In this document: positions 1 to 11,346 of the stretch, in pieces
How positions within the stretch are numbered: the stretch's first letter is position 1
How the letters are laid out: each line of letters begins with the position of its first letter
Source of the DNA: Phellopilus nigrolimitatus
Lineage: Eukaryota; Basidiomycota; Agaricomycetes; Hymenochaetales; Hymenochaetaceae
Assembly: GCA_021029095.1 (NCBI GenBank)
Contig: JAJOHG010000018.1
Coordinates: 574,483 to 638,482, forward strand
Reading direction: 5' to 3'
DNA length: 64,000 bases
Notes under the pieces: model-generated
Told to the model about the DNA's origin: nothing
The model's database searches: none
The model's input: the letters and a program-made list of their open reading frames with translations, nothing else
Translations under genes and position numbers: made by a program

Positions 1-238
1 GCCAGGCCTTTGGATTTATGTATCGGTTTGACATCCGTACTTATTTATACTGACTCACTTAGGCTACACTTCAAACAGATAGTCTTTCGCAATCGGATAT
101 ACATGTACAGTCAGTCACATATCTAGCTCAGCCAATCTCGCCTTCCCAGCTTTACAACAGCCTCCCCCGGCTTCGTAAATATCAATGAGTACAAAGTTTC
201 TGCAAAGAAAGTGCTTTAGTTACTCACAATTATTCATT
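1..238. repeat. 3' flank of tandem F-box unit, copy 1
   Basis: No gene is seen here. From about 160 the sequence (a tract of C after CAGCCTC, a GAGTACAAA stretch and TTACTCACAATT) matches the DNA 3' of F-box copies 2 (about 5,985-6,080) and 3 (about 8,740-8,830). It is therefore the downstream flank of a three-fold direct repeat. Confidence 0.7.
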
Positions 239-1956
239 TCAAATTTGATGGCAGGTCGCGGTCGCTTCAGTACCGAGTGCTCGAGACCGGCACGCCAACA
301 TCGCCCGCAGTTCATCTCGTTCCTGTCTCAAGGCCCTTATTGCCTTTTGACTGTCCTCGTGCGATTGAATAAAGAAAGGCAGCAACCTTTTAACCTCCTT
401 CCAGCGCTCAAAGAACACGCCCACCTCTTCATCCGCCATCTCGTGAGGCGAATGAACCACGAGAGTACATTGCGACGGAATAATACGGCTCAGGTACAAA
501 GACGCGCATCCGGGGTCATGAATTGGGGATGTCCTAAGGTCCAGAACTCGAAGATTTCGAAAACCGTGGACATGAAGGAGATCTGGTGTGCTCGGTATAA
601 CGCGGGCATCGACGTGGAGACCAAGCTTGACTAGCTGGGGGCAAGCTTCAGAAAGTAATCGAAGGACATCCAAAGTCAACAGCGTGGAGAACGCCGATAG
701 AGTTGTATTCAAAGTGAGGGTCGTAAGGCAGCTACATTTCCCAAAAATATCAACCATCTGATTGGTCGTTAATTTGATGGGACGAATGGATTCGAGTTCT
801 AGCATCTCCAAGTGAAAAAGTGAAGTCAAAGGTCTCAAAGTCTCAGAATAAACCGAGCCGATGACGGGTCCTCTCAAAAGATTGCATGTCATGGTAAGCC
901 TACGGAGGAGGGGAGATGCGTGAGGGATGAGATCGAATAATGAATGTAAATGAACTAGTTCATATTCGCCTTCGTTCCTGATGTTGAGTTCGAGTAGATT
1001 TTGAAAAGCATTTGGTGATCTTAACAAAATGCAGATGCTTTCAAGGTCACCACAAAGGGGAAGGATCTTCAGCCGAGGAAATGCATTATTTGTGTTTAGC
1101 ATTTGATATTTTGTTTCATGGTAGTCCCGAATACCCTGTGTAAGCTGGACTGTCTGGAGGTTCTGTAGAGACGCCAGAGCGTTCAGCACACTCTGCTGGA
1201 GTAAATACGGGTTCGTCCTGAGCGTTTCGAGATGGGGAAGTCGCGATAGGAGTTTTGCGATTGAGGAATCAACACTTTCTGTAATCCTACCAGCACTGAC
1301 TATAAGTTCGGATATCAAAGGAGCCCAATCAGTTATGTCGTCGAATAATGTGTCCAACGTTTGATCCCCCTCCTGGATCCGGAAGAACCAAGAAAGATTA
1401 AACGATCGTATGCCGTCGTGCAGAAATAGAACAAGATGATTTAGCCATCCTTCTCGAGAGAACACTCCGATTTTGAGTGCAGAAAGATTTGGCAGAATTG
1501 CAAGCATTCTGCGGCATCAAGCTAGCTCGAAAAATATTGAGCTGTCCAAGCTGATGGGGGTCTCGGGCAGGAACATATCCAGATGCTTGACACGCTCGGC
1601 GTACGGCATGAAATTTTCCCAATCCTTGGCTCTTAGGTGACGAGAGAATTGCTACAAACCAAAACCATTGAAGACATCGGCGTCAAATCTGAGTTGATGG
1701 AGTACAGCATGGGACTCACCAACGTTTTTCGCAGTCCGGCAGGCAGCGACACCAGATTGAGAGGGGCCAGAAGCTGAACAAGAGGGATCAACGAGTTCAT
1801 GGAGTTCCATACATGGTCCAAGGCTGATTCCTTCCATCGTCTACAGACCCGAGCGCACCGTGCACTATCCGACTTTTCGATCAAGCTAAAGATCTGATTC
1901 TGGATGTCCGCGATAGCAAGGGCAGCTTCTGCAGGACCTTTAGGGATGTTGGACAT
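239..1956 (-). pseudogene. F-box/LRR-like protein, tandem copy 1, one nonsense codon
   Basis: Two exons can be read on the minus strand: 1956-1720 (79 codons, starting MSNIPKGP) and 1651-239. The intron has a GTGAGT donor and a TTGTAG acceptor. The N-terminus carries the F-box-like signature DSARCARVCRRWK, followed by a long leucine-rich-repeat-like region typical of Agaricomycete F-box proteins, which are presumed SCF ubiquitin-ligase adaptors. In-frame TGA at 1519-1517 (codon 124) sits where copy 2 has CGA (Arg) in ELARCRK. Everything after it stays open to the normal end. This is a single nonsense change in an otherwise full-length gene (about 549 codons): a recent pseudogene, a polymorphism or a sequence error. 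An ATG lies shortly after the TGA, but starting there would lose the F-box. Confidence 0.8.
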
Positions 1957-2481
1957 GCTGCCTTCAAGTATACAGAACTATAGGCCAAGTAGATCTGAGG
2001 AAGGCCACCCGCTGTCGCTGGTATGCGCAATGTAAGGACTCGAGCTGTAAGTACAAGTACAAACCCAAACCAGTATAACAACGCGCCGACAATGAGGGGC
2101 GTGAGAACATATGAAAGACACCGATTACCTCGTGTCGGCGGTCCCCGCCTAGACCGTACCCGAGCCTTAGCCCAAAACTAGAGCTCTTACGTATATGAAG
2201 AGGATGCCCGAATTTCCAGTTCAAACCTAGCCATCAGCCCTGCGCGATATAAAAGTATGTACTCCCGTCCAATACTCGCTGGCCTCTCCGCACAGTAGTC
2301 GTTCATTTGAGAGACGGTTGAGCATCGCCTCGTACACGAGTGAATCGAAGCGATTGTGTATGTTCTTAACCCGATATCCTCATTCCCGCATACTCATATG
2401 ACCTCTGATAAGTACATGAACTATCATACAACGAACTTCCATTTGTATCAGGACTTCTTACATATACTTCCTCACAAGATT
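1957..2481. other. Intergenic, no gene recognised
   Basis: This is the shared upstream side of F-box copy 1 and the 3' side of the epoxide hydrolase gene. I see no convincing coding region. A plus-strand TATAAAAG lies at 2248-2255 with no recognisable plus-strand gene behind it. Confidence 0.5.
2248..2255 (+). promoter_or_regulatory. Orphan TATA box
   Basis: TATAAAAG on the plus strand. The genes on both sides run on the minus strand, so no downstream gene is recognised. It may be a relic of a promoter or chance. Confidence 0.25.
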
Positions 2482-4102
2482 TTAAAGCTGACTCCAATGC
2501 TCCCCGAAGAACTCCCGCAGGTCTTCGACATACTCCTCCGGACAGTCCAGTGCAGGGAAATGGCCGCCTCTTGAATGCTCTGAAGAGATCACATAACAAA
2601 ACAATCGGGATTGAATAATTGTATCGCAGATAGTTTCAATGTCATCCTCACCTTTATAATAAACCAAGGGACCTATGTTCGCAATTTCTGCTTTAGAAGA
2701 TCCACCGATTTCGAATGGCTACGAAAACAGGTACGGAATCAGCCTAACTCTCGATCTGTAAAACGCAGAGGGCACTGACGAAAGCGGAGAATCCAAATTT
2801 GTTTTCCAGCAGCCATTTCCCAGGGATTGAAAGCTCAGGCCGTTCCTTTGCCTATGCAATATTGAATCAAAATGTCAGATAATCCAAACAATAGGCATGC
2901 AAGAGACTGAATCTTAAAAGCTGATGATTTACTTGATTATAAATGACTACGGAAGTCGCGAAGCAGCCACTCAGAAAATACAGTGCGACTGTATCGAGTA
3001 TGTCCTGCTGGTCAACGAGATCTGGGTCCGACCACGAATAAATCTTTTCGCCGATGTACGTTAGGATAGCGACGGGAGAGGACGCGATTGCCAGTCCAAT
3101 TGTAAACGGCTACAAAATAACCTCCTCATCAATGAATAACGTGTGGCTACTAGCGTATCACAATCCCACTTTGGTGCTCTGGATCATGGAATAGCCAGTA
3201 CCATTTTTGGCGAATTCCTCTCGGCGCGCGAGGAGGCGTTTCTCTGTGGTTGAGAAGCTCGAGGGATCAATCCCGGGTACGGGTGGCGTTCTGAACATGT
3301 TGAAGTGCATCGCCTTGAGTGACTCTGGGAAAAGTGTCCCCATTACCCGAAGCGTGAATGATCCCTATCAGTAGTCCAGAGACCGGTCAGGATACGTGCG
3401 AAACTGGAAAAGCTACAGTCGGAAAACTTACCCAATCGCCTCCTTGGCCTGTGTACGTCGTATAACCAAGGACAGAGGTCATAAGACCGTTAAAGAGTCG
3501 AGCGATATCAACGATGCTCCAACCATCGCGCCTCGGGAGAGTTGAGAGAAAATATCCCGGAAGTGAGGGAACAACAACGTCGAACCTGAAAAAGACAAAC
3601 TTGAATGGATCCCGTTTAGCATCGTCAAAACACTAACGCTGGCAGATTATTGCTCGATGGATTAACTAGCGGCTCGATAACCTTATGGAAGTCAAAGAAG
3701 GTGCCTTCGCTCATTATAGACGATGAATTCTACCTTTTCTGAAGCTTGAGATCAAGAAAACGTACCAGGCCAGCCATGAAGGAGAATAATCGGAACAGCA
3801 TCCTTCCGGGAGCTCTTCACATACACGTAGTGCAAGTCCATTGAGTCGCCTTCGTGCTCATAATGAACCAGATAGTTGTCGAAGCGTGCGATTTTCTTCT
3901 ACAAAATGCCATAGTCCCATTCGGTCTCGAAACGCTCCTTAAGGCTTTTCAAATAAGCGTAATCGATACCCAGCTTCCAAGGTGCTGCCGCGTCGATTGG
4001 CGCTTGGTTAGGGAATGGCGCAGCCTTGAGCAATGTCTGCATATTCTGCACCGCTGCAGAGTCATATTTGACCTCGATGAGCTTCGGGATACCAAATGCC
4101 AT
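2482..4102 (-). pseudogene. Epoxide hydrolase, full length but with one in-frame TAG
   Basis: Eight exons on the minus strand join in frame: 4102-3766, 3704-3638, 3585-3432, 3364-3170, 3109-2933, 2851-2780, 2718-2652 and 2579-2482 (389 codons). All introns are GT-AG and 51-81 nt. The product resembles microsomal-type epoxide hydrolases, with an N-terminal EHN region (PWKLGIDYAYL), the HGWPG oxyanion motif, the nucleophile motif QGGDW (Asp about 185), an IQSTK segment and a C-terminal SRGGHFPAL with the catalytic His (about 363). Such enzymes hydrolyse epoxides to diols in detoxification or fatty-acid metabolism. Codon 68 is TAG (3901-3899), where relatives usually have a Glu before a KKI/EKI segment. 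All splice sites are intact, so inactivation looks recent, or the stop may be an allele or error. Confidence 0.85.
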
Positions 4103-5299
4103 CGTACACGTAGATCGTCGATGTTAGTGGTTTGTGAAAAGTTCAGCTATGTTACTTTCTGCGTTGCTTTAGTACACGGAGGCCGTGGTAATGGCTTACA
4201 ACAAGTGAAGCTACATCGGAGATTGGTGCTGTCATCGAGTTTGATGAATCAGCGCGGATTTGTCAGCCTGCAACTTCAAAGCTTCTCGCATACTAAATGT
4301 GTGTCCGGGCTAATTCAGCGAATCGCCGAGCATCTTCGAAACTGTGTGGATGTCTGTGCGGATGGCACAGTAGAGAAAAAGATAGCTTACAACGGAAATG
4401 CATCTACAGTGAGCAAGCGAGCAGATCGAAGAAAGAGGTGTCAGACCGGCGTCGTCGACAACTGACCACCAAGATCCCAAATTAAAATGTGCTTCCCATA
4501 CGACTCTCCTTTATTTCATGCGGTCTCCAGCTGCAAAATCCCTTTGAACCAGAAATGTCACGACGTGATTGAAAATGTGCTGTGTTGACAGTTAGACAAC
4601 GAAGTCTTGAAGGCAAAAAAATGTAGCAAGATTGCACTTACTCACTCGACCCCTTCCTGCTGTACGTGGTTGTGAATCCAGTAGTCTGAACGTTTTCTTT
4701 ATTGAGCGATACCCACGTATAATCAGTCTTCACTGTCGCAATGTCCGAAGCATTCAGATTTCAGGCGTTCTCAAACTGACCAAGCTGCCGAGCGCTGGTT
4801 CCTTTACCAGTGCTCGCCCTCGTTTCCGTGCCCGAGCCCGAGCGCCTGTGGCAGAAGGAGAATCGTTCGTTTGTGATACTGATACTTTAGACCTAACGCG
4901 TGATTCTATCTCTAGCGCCCGAGCTCGTGTGCTTGTCCTATGATTCACTTGTGTTGCATCTCGTACCCGAAACCGTCTTGCAGCGTGAGCTCAGGCTGGA
5001 GCGCCTCGTGCATCCCATCGACTAGGCCTTCAAAGAGTTTTCTTGGCTTGAGGTTCACAGTGGCACGGTCGGCCAGATATTATCAGTTCGACGACATCAG
5101 TAAAAAGGCAGGAAAACTTGACCGACGCCTCAGTAGCGTCGATCATTATTTCAGACGGAGTCCCAATAGCCCCTAGTCGCTCTGGACTTCTCCGCGTGAC
5201 TTGAAAGACACTTCGACGGTCGCTGGGTCTCAATCTCATGTTTCCTAGCAGCTCTTTCCTCCCAGCTGCATGAGGATTATTTCGGGAGTTTATTTCCAC
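4103..5299. other. Intergenic, no gene recognised
   Basis: Open frames here are short and show no family resemblance. The stretch of about 4,465-4,580 (CCACCAAGAT... through GTGATTGAAAATG) is similar to about 8,005-8,130 upstream of F-box copy 2. The old tandem unit therefore extended into this area. Confidence 0.5.
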
Positions 5300-6071
5300 A
5301 ATCGCCGCCCGACATCCCGAAACCAGTCCCCTTCCCGGTGACCACGTTTTATCTCGTCTCAGGTCTACAGGCCCCCGCCTTTGCAGCTGTAGCCATCGGT
5401 CCTCTTCTCACCGCTCGAGACTCAGAAGCCCTTAATATCCCCCCTTAGCGCGCGTGTGGAACCCGCGCTTACGCAGCGACCGGCACGGAGCACAATTTCG
5501 TACTTGACGAATATGTTCTGTTTTCTTACATGTCTTCGTGATGAGACAATTTCAGTGTAGTCCCAAGTGGCAGCTAAGATTCTCTACGCTCACCAAATCC
5601 AGCCAACTTCGGGTCCTGTGGGCTAGACGATGAGCTGTAATACTGACCATTAATGTCGCTGGGCGCTGCTTGCGAGCACAACAAAGGTAGAGCGGCTCCG
5701 TGCACCAATCGGAGCCGGAGTTCCAGCAGGCTCGCGGAGTTTCCATAGGATTGCACTTTATGTACATACATAACTTGAAACTTAAGACCGAACAGACAGC
5801 AAAATCGAAGTAACCAGATATCAGTCATTTTCTTTGCGTACCTTATCGTGCTCACTCATTTCCTTAAATGTACAGGTATAACCAATATCTTCATTACATA
5901 TTGGTTTGCGCATTTCTCATAGTGCGTCTTATAAGCGTGTACAAATCCTTCCACCAAACATTATGCATTAGCAGAAGCATGACTGCATGCAACAGTCTCC
6001 CCCGACTTGCAAGTACGTATGAGTACAAACTTTCGCAAGGAAAGGGCCTTAGTTACTCACAATTGTTAATT
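5300..6071. repeat. Direct repeat, left copy of tandem-duplication flank
   Basis: This is noncoding as far as I can see. It matches about 8,100-8,811 over most of its length, including ACATGTCTTCGTGATGAGAC, CCAACTTCGGGTC and CCAGATATCAGTCA blocks. Together with the F-box genes it defines a head-to-tail duplication unit of roughly 2.75 kb. Confidence 0.75.
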
Positions 6072-7818
6072 TTAACTTTGATGGCAGATTGCGAGTGCTC
6101 GAGAACGCCACGCTAACATCTCTGCCCGCAAGGAACTCATATGATCATCATGGTCCCGTCTCAAGGCCTGTATTGAATCTTGACTCTCCCTGTGAGATTG
6201 AATAAAGAAGGGAAGTAACTTTTCAACCTCCCTCCAGCGTTCGATGAACCCCTCCGTCTTTCTACCCTGCGCTCCACCAGACCAAGAGATCACAAACGTA
6301 CACTGAGAAGGAATGATGCGGCTCAAGTACAAAGACACGTTTCCGGAATCGTAAATTGGGGATGCTCCAAGGTCCAGAACTTGAAGATTTCGAAAACCAC
6401 GGGCATGAAGGAGGTCTGGGGTGTTCGGTATAACCCTGGCATCGACATATAGGCCGAGCTCGATTAGCTGAGGGCAGTTCTCTGAAAGTAATTGAAGGAC
6501 GTCCAAAGTCAATGATGGGGAAAACCTCATAACCAAGGGCCTCGTATTCAGAACGAGGGTCGTAAGAGAGTTACACTTCCCGAAAATATCAACCAACTGA
6601 TTGTTCGTTACGTCGATGGGATGAGCGAGATCGAGTTTTAGCATCTCCAATTGAGAAAGTAAAGTCAACGGCCTCAGATTCTCGGCTTGGATGGGATCAT
6701 CTTGGACTCGCGACCACGTGTTGCCTTTCACGGCAAGCCTACGGAAGAGGAGACATACACGAGGGATGAGGTTGAATAATGAATATAAATGAACTAGTTC
6801 ACAAGTGTTCTCTTTGTGGATGTCGGCGTTGCGGAGGTCGAGTTCAAGTAGATTCTTAAAGGCATTTGGCGACCCCAACAGAAGACAAACGCTTTCAAGA
6901 TCACAATAAAGGGGGATGCTCTTCAGTCGAGGGAATGCGCCATCCGCGTTTAACTTTTGGAATTTTGTTGAAGAATATGCGCCGATATCCGATATGAGCT
7001 GGACTGTCTGGAGGTTCTGCAGAGAAGCCAGAGCGTTCAGCATAGTCTGCGAGGGTGAAAACGGGTCAAGCGTGAACGTTTTGAGGTAGACCAGGCGCGA
7101 TAGGAGTTTTGAGATTGAGGATTCATTTTCTGTAACGCTACCAACGTGGATTGTGAATTCGGATATCAAAGGAGCCCGTTCGGTTATATCATCGAACAGT
7201 ATGTCCAATGGTTGATCCCCCTCCTCAATCACGCCGATACGTAGATCCAACGACTGTATGCCGCCGTGCAGAAATAGAAAAATATGATTTGGCCATCCTT
7301 CGCGTCCACATAGATATAACCATTCAACTTTGAGCGAAGAGAGGTTTGGAAGAATTGGAAGGATTTTGCGGCATCGAGCTAGCTCGATAAATACTGAATT
7401 GTCCAATCTGGTGGAACGCGTCTCAGACAAACGAATCTCCAGGTGCCTGACACGCCTGGCATACGGCATGAATTTCTCCCAATCCTGGGCCGTTATCGTT
7501 CTGGAGAATTTCTATAAATGGATGTACGTTGAAGAATTAGGAGTCGGACTGAGTTGACGAGTATTCCTGGGAGTACAGCTTGGAACTCACCAACGGGTTT
7601 CTTGACACAGGCTCCAGTCTAAGAGGAGCCAGGAGCTGAACAAGAAAGACCAACGAATCCACAGAGCTCCATACACGGTCTAAGGCTGCTTTCTGCCACC
7701 GTCTACAAACGCGAGCACACCGCGCACTATCCGACTTTTCGATCAGGCTAAAGATCTGAAGTTGGATTTCTGCAATCGCAAGGGCAGTCGCTACCGGGCC
7801 TCTAGGGATGTCGGACAT
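6072..7818 (-). CDS. F-box/LRR-like protein, tandem copy 2 (intact)
   Basis: Exon 1 runs 7818-7591 (76 codons, MSDIPRGP) and exon 2 runs 7511-6072 (480 codons including the stop), giving about 555 residues. The intron begins GTGAGT and ends TATAG, in phase 0, exactly as in copy 1. Residues about 15-50 form the F-box-like segment (IFSLIEKSDSARCARVCRRW). The rest is leucine-rich-repeat-like, with a short charged C-terminus. The likely role is substrate recognition for an SCF ubiquitin ligase, inferred from the family because no substrate can be named. An upstream in-frame ATG at 7842 would add 8 residues. The 7818 start is chosen because copy 1 begins at the same residue. This is the only one of the three tandem copies with no disruption. 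Confidence 0.8.
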
Positions 7819-8811
7819 GTTGCCTCCGAGTACCGAGTACACAAAGCTGAGAAAGGCCTCCCACCGTCACCGTTATACGCAGCGTAAGGAGTCGAGTACA
7901 AGCACAAGCGGGAATCTGAATAAGGAAGACGAACTTCAGCTCCTGCCACAATCACGTGATGGGAAAGTAACGGCCGGAGGAACAAATGAAGTCACTGTAA
8001 CTTATAAGCCACCAAGATTCCAAAACAAAGTGTACTTCCCAGACGACTCTGAAATACTGCAAGAGGCCGCCAGCTGCAAAAGATTTTTGAGCCAGGAAAG
8101 CCACAACATGGTTGAAAATGCGCTGCAGGTTCCCGATTTTGCAGCGGTAGCCATGGTGGTCTTCTCACCGCTTGAGACTCAGAACCGCTTAATAGCCTCC
8201 CCGTGCGGCACCCGCATTTGCGAAGCGACTGGTACGGAGCAAAATCTCGTGCTTGACGAACATGTTCTGTTTTCTTACATGTCTTCGTGATGAGACAATT
8301 TCAGTGTAGCCTCAAGGTGGCAACTTAGATTCCCGGTACTCACCAAATCTAGCCAACTTCGGGTCTTGTGGGTGAGCTGTCCTACGGACCATTATTGTCG
8401 CTGGGCGTTGCTTTCCAAGCTTCTAACACAACAAAGCCAGAGTGGCTCTGTACGCCAATCGGACCTGGAGTTCCAGCAGGCTCGCAGAACCTTCATAGGC
8501 TTACATACATGGATTGAAACTACAGACCGAGCAGATCGAAAAGTCGAAGTAACCAGATATCAGTCAATTTGTTTGCGTATCTCATCGTGCTCACTTCTTT
8601 CCTTACCATCGGTACCTACGGGTATAACTAATGTTTTCATTACATACTGATTTGCGCATTTCTCGTAGAACATCTTATATGCGTATGCAAACCCTTTCAC
8701 CAAACTTTATGCATTAACAGAAGTTCGACTGCATGCATCGGTCTCCCCCGACTTACAGATAGGAATGAGTACGAGCTCTAGCAAGGAGAGGGCTTTAGTT
8801 ACTCACAATTG
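7819..8811. repeat. Direct repeat, right copy of tandem-duplication flank
   Basis: This is the upstream DNA of F-box copy 2 joined to the downstream flank of copy 3. About 8,100-8,811 aligns with 5,300-6,071. No conserved coding frame is seen: the open frame at 7,808-8,290 is not maintained in the other copy. Confidence 0.65.
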
Positions 8812-9488
8812 TTAATTTACACTTTGATGGCAGATTGCGAGTGCTCGAGAACGCCACGCTAACATCTCTGCCCGCAAGGAATTTATATGCTCATCATGGT
8901 CCCGCCTCAAGGTCTGTATTGCCTCTTGACTGTCCCTGTGAAATTGAATAAAGAAAGGAAGTAACCTTTCAACGTCCCTCCAGCGCTCAAAGAACACCTC
9001 CGTCTCTCTATCCAGCGCTTCACCATTATAATGGACCATAAACGTACACCATGAAGGGATGATGCGGCTCAGATACAAAGATACGTTTTTGGAATCGTAA
9101 ATTGGGGATGCTCCAAGGTCCAGAACTTGAAGATTTCGAAAACCACGGGCATGAAGGAGGTCTGGCATGTTCGGCATGACCTCGGCATCAACATATAAGC
9201 CAAGCTTAACTAGCTGGGGGCAGGCTTCCGACAGCAACGTCAAAGTCAATGATGGGGAAACCTCATAACCAAGGGCCTCGTATTCAGAACGAGGGTTGTA
9301 AGAGAGCTACACTTCCCGAAAATATCAATCAACAGATCATTCGTTATGTCGATGGGATGAAGGAGATTGAGTTCTAGCATCTCCAAATGAGAAAATGAAG
9401 ACAACGGCCTAAAATCCTCGGTGTGGATAAAGAGGATGGATTCAACTTGGCCTCCCATCGAAATGCTGCCTTCCACGGTGAGCCTCAA
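8812..9488 (-). pseudogene. F-box/LRR-like protein, tandem copy 3, 5'-truncated and frameshifted
   Basis: Only the C-terminal third of the gene remains, in two frames (9488-9246 and 9249-8812). Compared with copy 2, an A is missing after the GGGG at about 9,256-9,260, which shifts RPLVMRF into a premature TGA. A few codons of the DVLQLLSE segment are also deleted. The homology stops at about 9,488-9,495, where the sequence passes into the 3' flank of the protease-like gene. That point is the duplication breakpoint. Confidence 0.85.
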
Positions 9489-9618
9489 AGTCCTTCACAT
9501 TCTTCTCAATATTCTGGATGGTGGGGGAAGTGAAAAGGGAGAGGAAAAGGTCCGCTGAGAAAACATTCCGCTGAGGAAAAGTCCGCTGTGCGTCGAGCTT
9601 GTCGGGCTCGCGACAAAC

Positions 9619-11346
9619 CTACTCGACGACCTGGTAGAGGAAGCAGTCGGGGTACTTGGCCTTGATCTCATTCTCAATCCACCAGTACGGGGTGATGTAC
9701 GTGATATCGGTCTCGTCGGGAGGGCCTGCGCCGCCGGTGAGGATTCCGACGATGCGACCATCCCTGGAGAGGACGATGGACCCAGAGTCGCCAGGGTCGG
9801 AGAACTTCCTGCGCGTCTTATCGTAGGCCAAGACGGCGACCTCGATGGAGAGTTGCTTGATGCCGTACTCGTCATAGGTGCGGGTAAAGGACTCGAGACC
9901 GTTGACGCGACCGACGGTGGTCTCCGTTGTTAAACCGTTCTTTACCACGAGCAGGCACTTCTCACCGTGGACGTCGAGGTGCTGGGGGTTGCGGATCTCG
10001 TCGTCCGGGACGACGCCGTCAGCCTGGAGGAGACCATCCTGGGGGTACTGGTAGTTCGCTTGGTCGGCGGGCTGAGGGAACATTGTATTGCCAAAGTCAG
10101 CAATCGAGAGGTTCCCGCCTGCAGAGGAAAGAAAGTAATAGTCAGCTAAACCTGAAGACAAGAAGACGGGAGATGGAAACGCGACGAGAGATGAAGAAGA
10201 CGAGAGACGGAGATGAGATGGAGACAAAGATATGGAAAAAGACGTACCGACGTAGACCTTGTTTCCTTTGAAACTAGCCCAGTCGATTTTCTCGTTGTAC
10301 AGCTCGATCAGAGCCCAGTCTTTGGTGAAACCGTGGGGATCGACCGAGACCTCGATCTTTTCGGAGTGCAACACAAAGCCAATGACGCGCTGGTCAGGGG
10401 TGGTACTGCGCTTAGTTACCTCGTCGTGGAACGCGTTCACCTGCTCGATCTTCTTCTTCGCCCCCGCCACCAAGTCCACATGCTCCTGGCGCCTCTCGGT
10501 GACCCTGGTGGGCTCTCCCTGGACGGGATCCCCCAGCCTGCCAAGCACGTTGTTCCAGACGTCGATGGAGAGTAAGAGGTCGCGGATGGTGCTCATTAAG
10601 GCCTTGACGGCATTGTTGTAGCCCGTGTTACCGAGCGCGACGACCTCCTCACGAGACTGGCTTGTGTCCTTACGCGTCATTCCCGTGTTGGGGTAGACAG
10701 GAGGGGGGCGGGCGACGTGGGCGCAGGTCAGGATGGCGGTACGGTTGTCTTCTTCGCTAAGACGGAAGAAGAGAGCGCCTGTGCCCTCGAAGTGGGGGTA
10801 CCTGAGGGGTGCAATGGAGAGACCGAGAGCGGTGGTGAAGGGCTTTCGCAGGTCGGGGACTTCATCGAGGAGGGGGTCGAACGAGAGGAGCTTGGGGCCG
10901 GCAGCGACGGAACGAGTGACTACCAACTCGACAAAGGCAACCTCGATGTCAGGGAAGCCAGCCCCGGCGAGGATGTTCTTGACGAACGCGGTAGCGGCAA
11001 GGGCGGCGTCGTAGAGGAGGGAGCGGGGCTTCACACCGATGGAGAGGATGAGAGAGCAGAAAGGCTTGGCCTCCCTGGGGTTTGCGTAGGCGAGGGGGTT
11101 GATGGACGTCCAATTTAAGCTCATGGAGTCGAGGGATTGGTAGATGCTCTCGCCGACAGAGCGCCAAGTGGGCGCAATAGCGTGAGCGTAGACCGGGCGC
11201 GCCTCAAGTTCGATGCCCTGGGCCTGAGGGCCCTTGCGGACGGGCCAGTCAGGGCCAGACTTGAAGATACAGGGAGTGCGGCTGGGATAAAAGTCGCTGT
11301 AGGCATTGGGGTACTTGTCAATGAGGCGGATGTCGTTCGTGGGCAT
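9619..11346 (-). CDS. Trypsin-like (PA clan) serine protease-like protein, no signal peptide
   Basis: The open frame runs from ATG 11346 to TAG 9619 and contains a typical intron at 10247-10119 (GTACGT donor, CTGCAG acceptor). The intron is 129 nt, a multiple of three, with no stop codon. Splicing gives about 532 residues. The S1-fold signatures are in order: TCAHVA (His 210), DWALIEL (Asp 343) and DPGDSGSIV (Ser 478), with WWIENEI near the end. The first 180 residues resemble nothing I recognise. No signal peptide or membrane segment is visible, so it is probably cytosolic, unlike secreted trypsins. It resembles the uncharacterised trypsin-like proteins common in Agaricomycetes. The triad appears complete, so activity is plausible. 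Substrate unknown. Confidence 0.8.
   Translation of the reverse strand: MPTNDIRLIDKYPNAYSDFYPSRTPCIFKSGPDWPVRKGPQAQGIELEARPVYAHAIAPTWRSVGESIYQSLDSMSLNWTSINPLAYANPREAKPFCSLILSIGVKPRSLLYDAALAATAFVKNILAGAGFPDIEVAFVELVVTRSVAAGPKLLSFDPLLDEVPDLRKPFTTALGLSIAPLRYPHFEGTGALFFRLSEEDNRTAILTCAHVARPPPVYPNTGMTRKDTSQSREEVVALGNTGYNNAVKALMSTIRDLLLSIDVWNNVLGRLGDPVQGEPTRVTERRQEHVDLVAGAKKKIEQVNAFHDEVTKRSTTPDQRVIGFVLHSEKIEVSVDPHGFTKDWALIELYNEKIDWASFKGNKVYVGTSFSISLSPSHLRLSSSSSLVAFPSPVFLSSGLADYYFLSSAGGNLSIADFGNTMFPQPADQANYQYPQDGLLQADGVVPDDEIRNPQHLDVHGEKCLLVVKNGLTTETTVGRVNGLESFTRTYDEYGIKQLSIEVAVLAYDKTRRKFSDPGDSGSIVLSRDGRIVGILTGGAGPPDETDITYITPYWWIENEIKAKYPDCFLYQVVE

Noticed and set aside
3854..4465. 203-codon plus-strand open frame
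   Set aside because: It is antisense to exon 1 of the epoxide hydrolase, where the minus-strand protein and splice sites are clearly recognisable; it is a shadow frame.
7808..8290. 160-codon plus-strand frame upstream of F-box copy 2
   Set aside because: The parallel repeat copy at 5.3-5.6 kb does not keep the frame and no domain is recognised.
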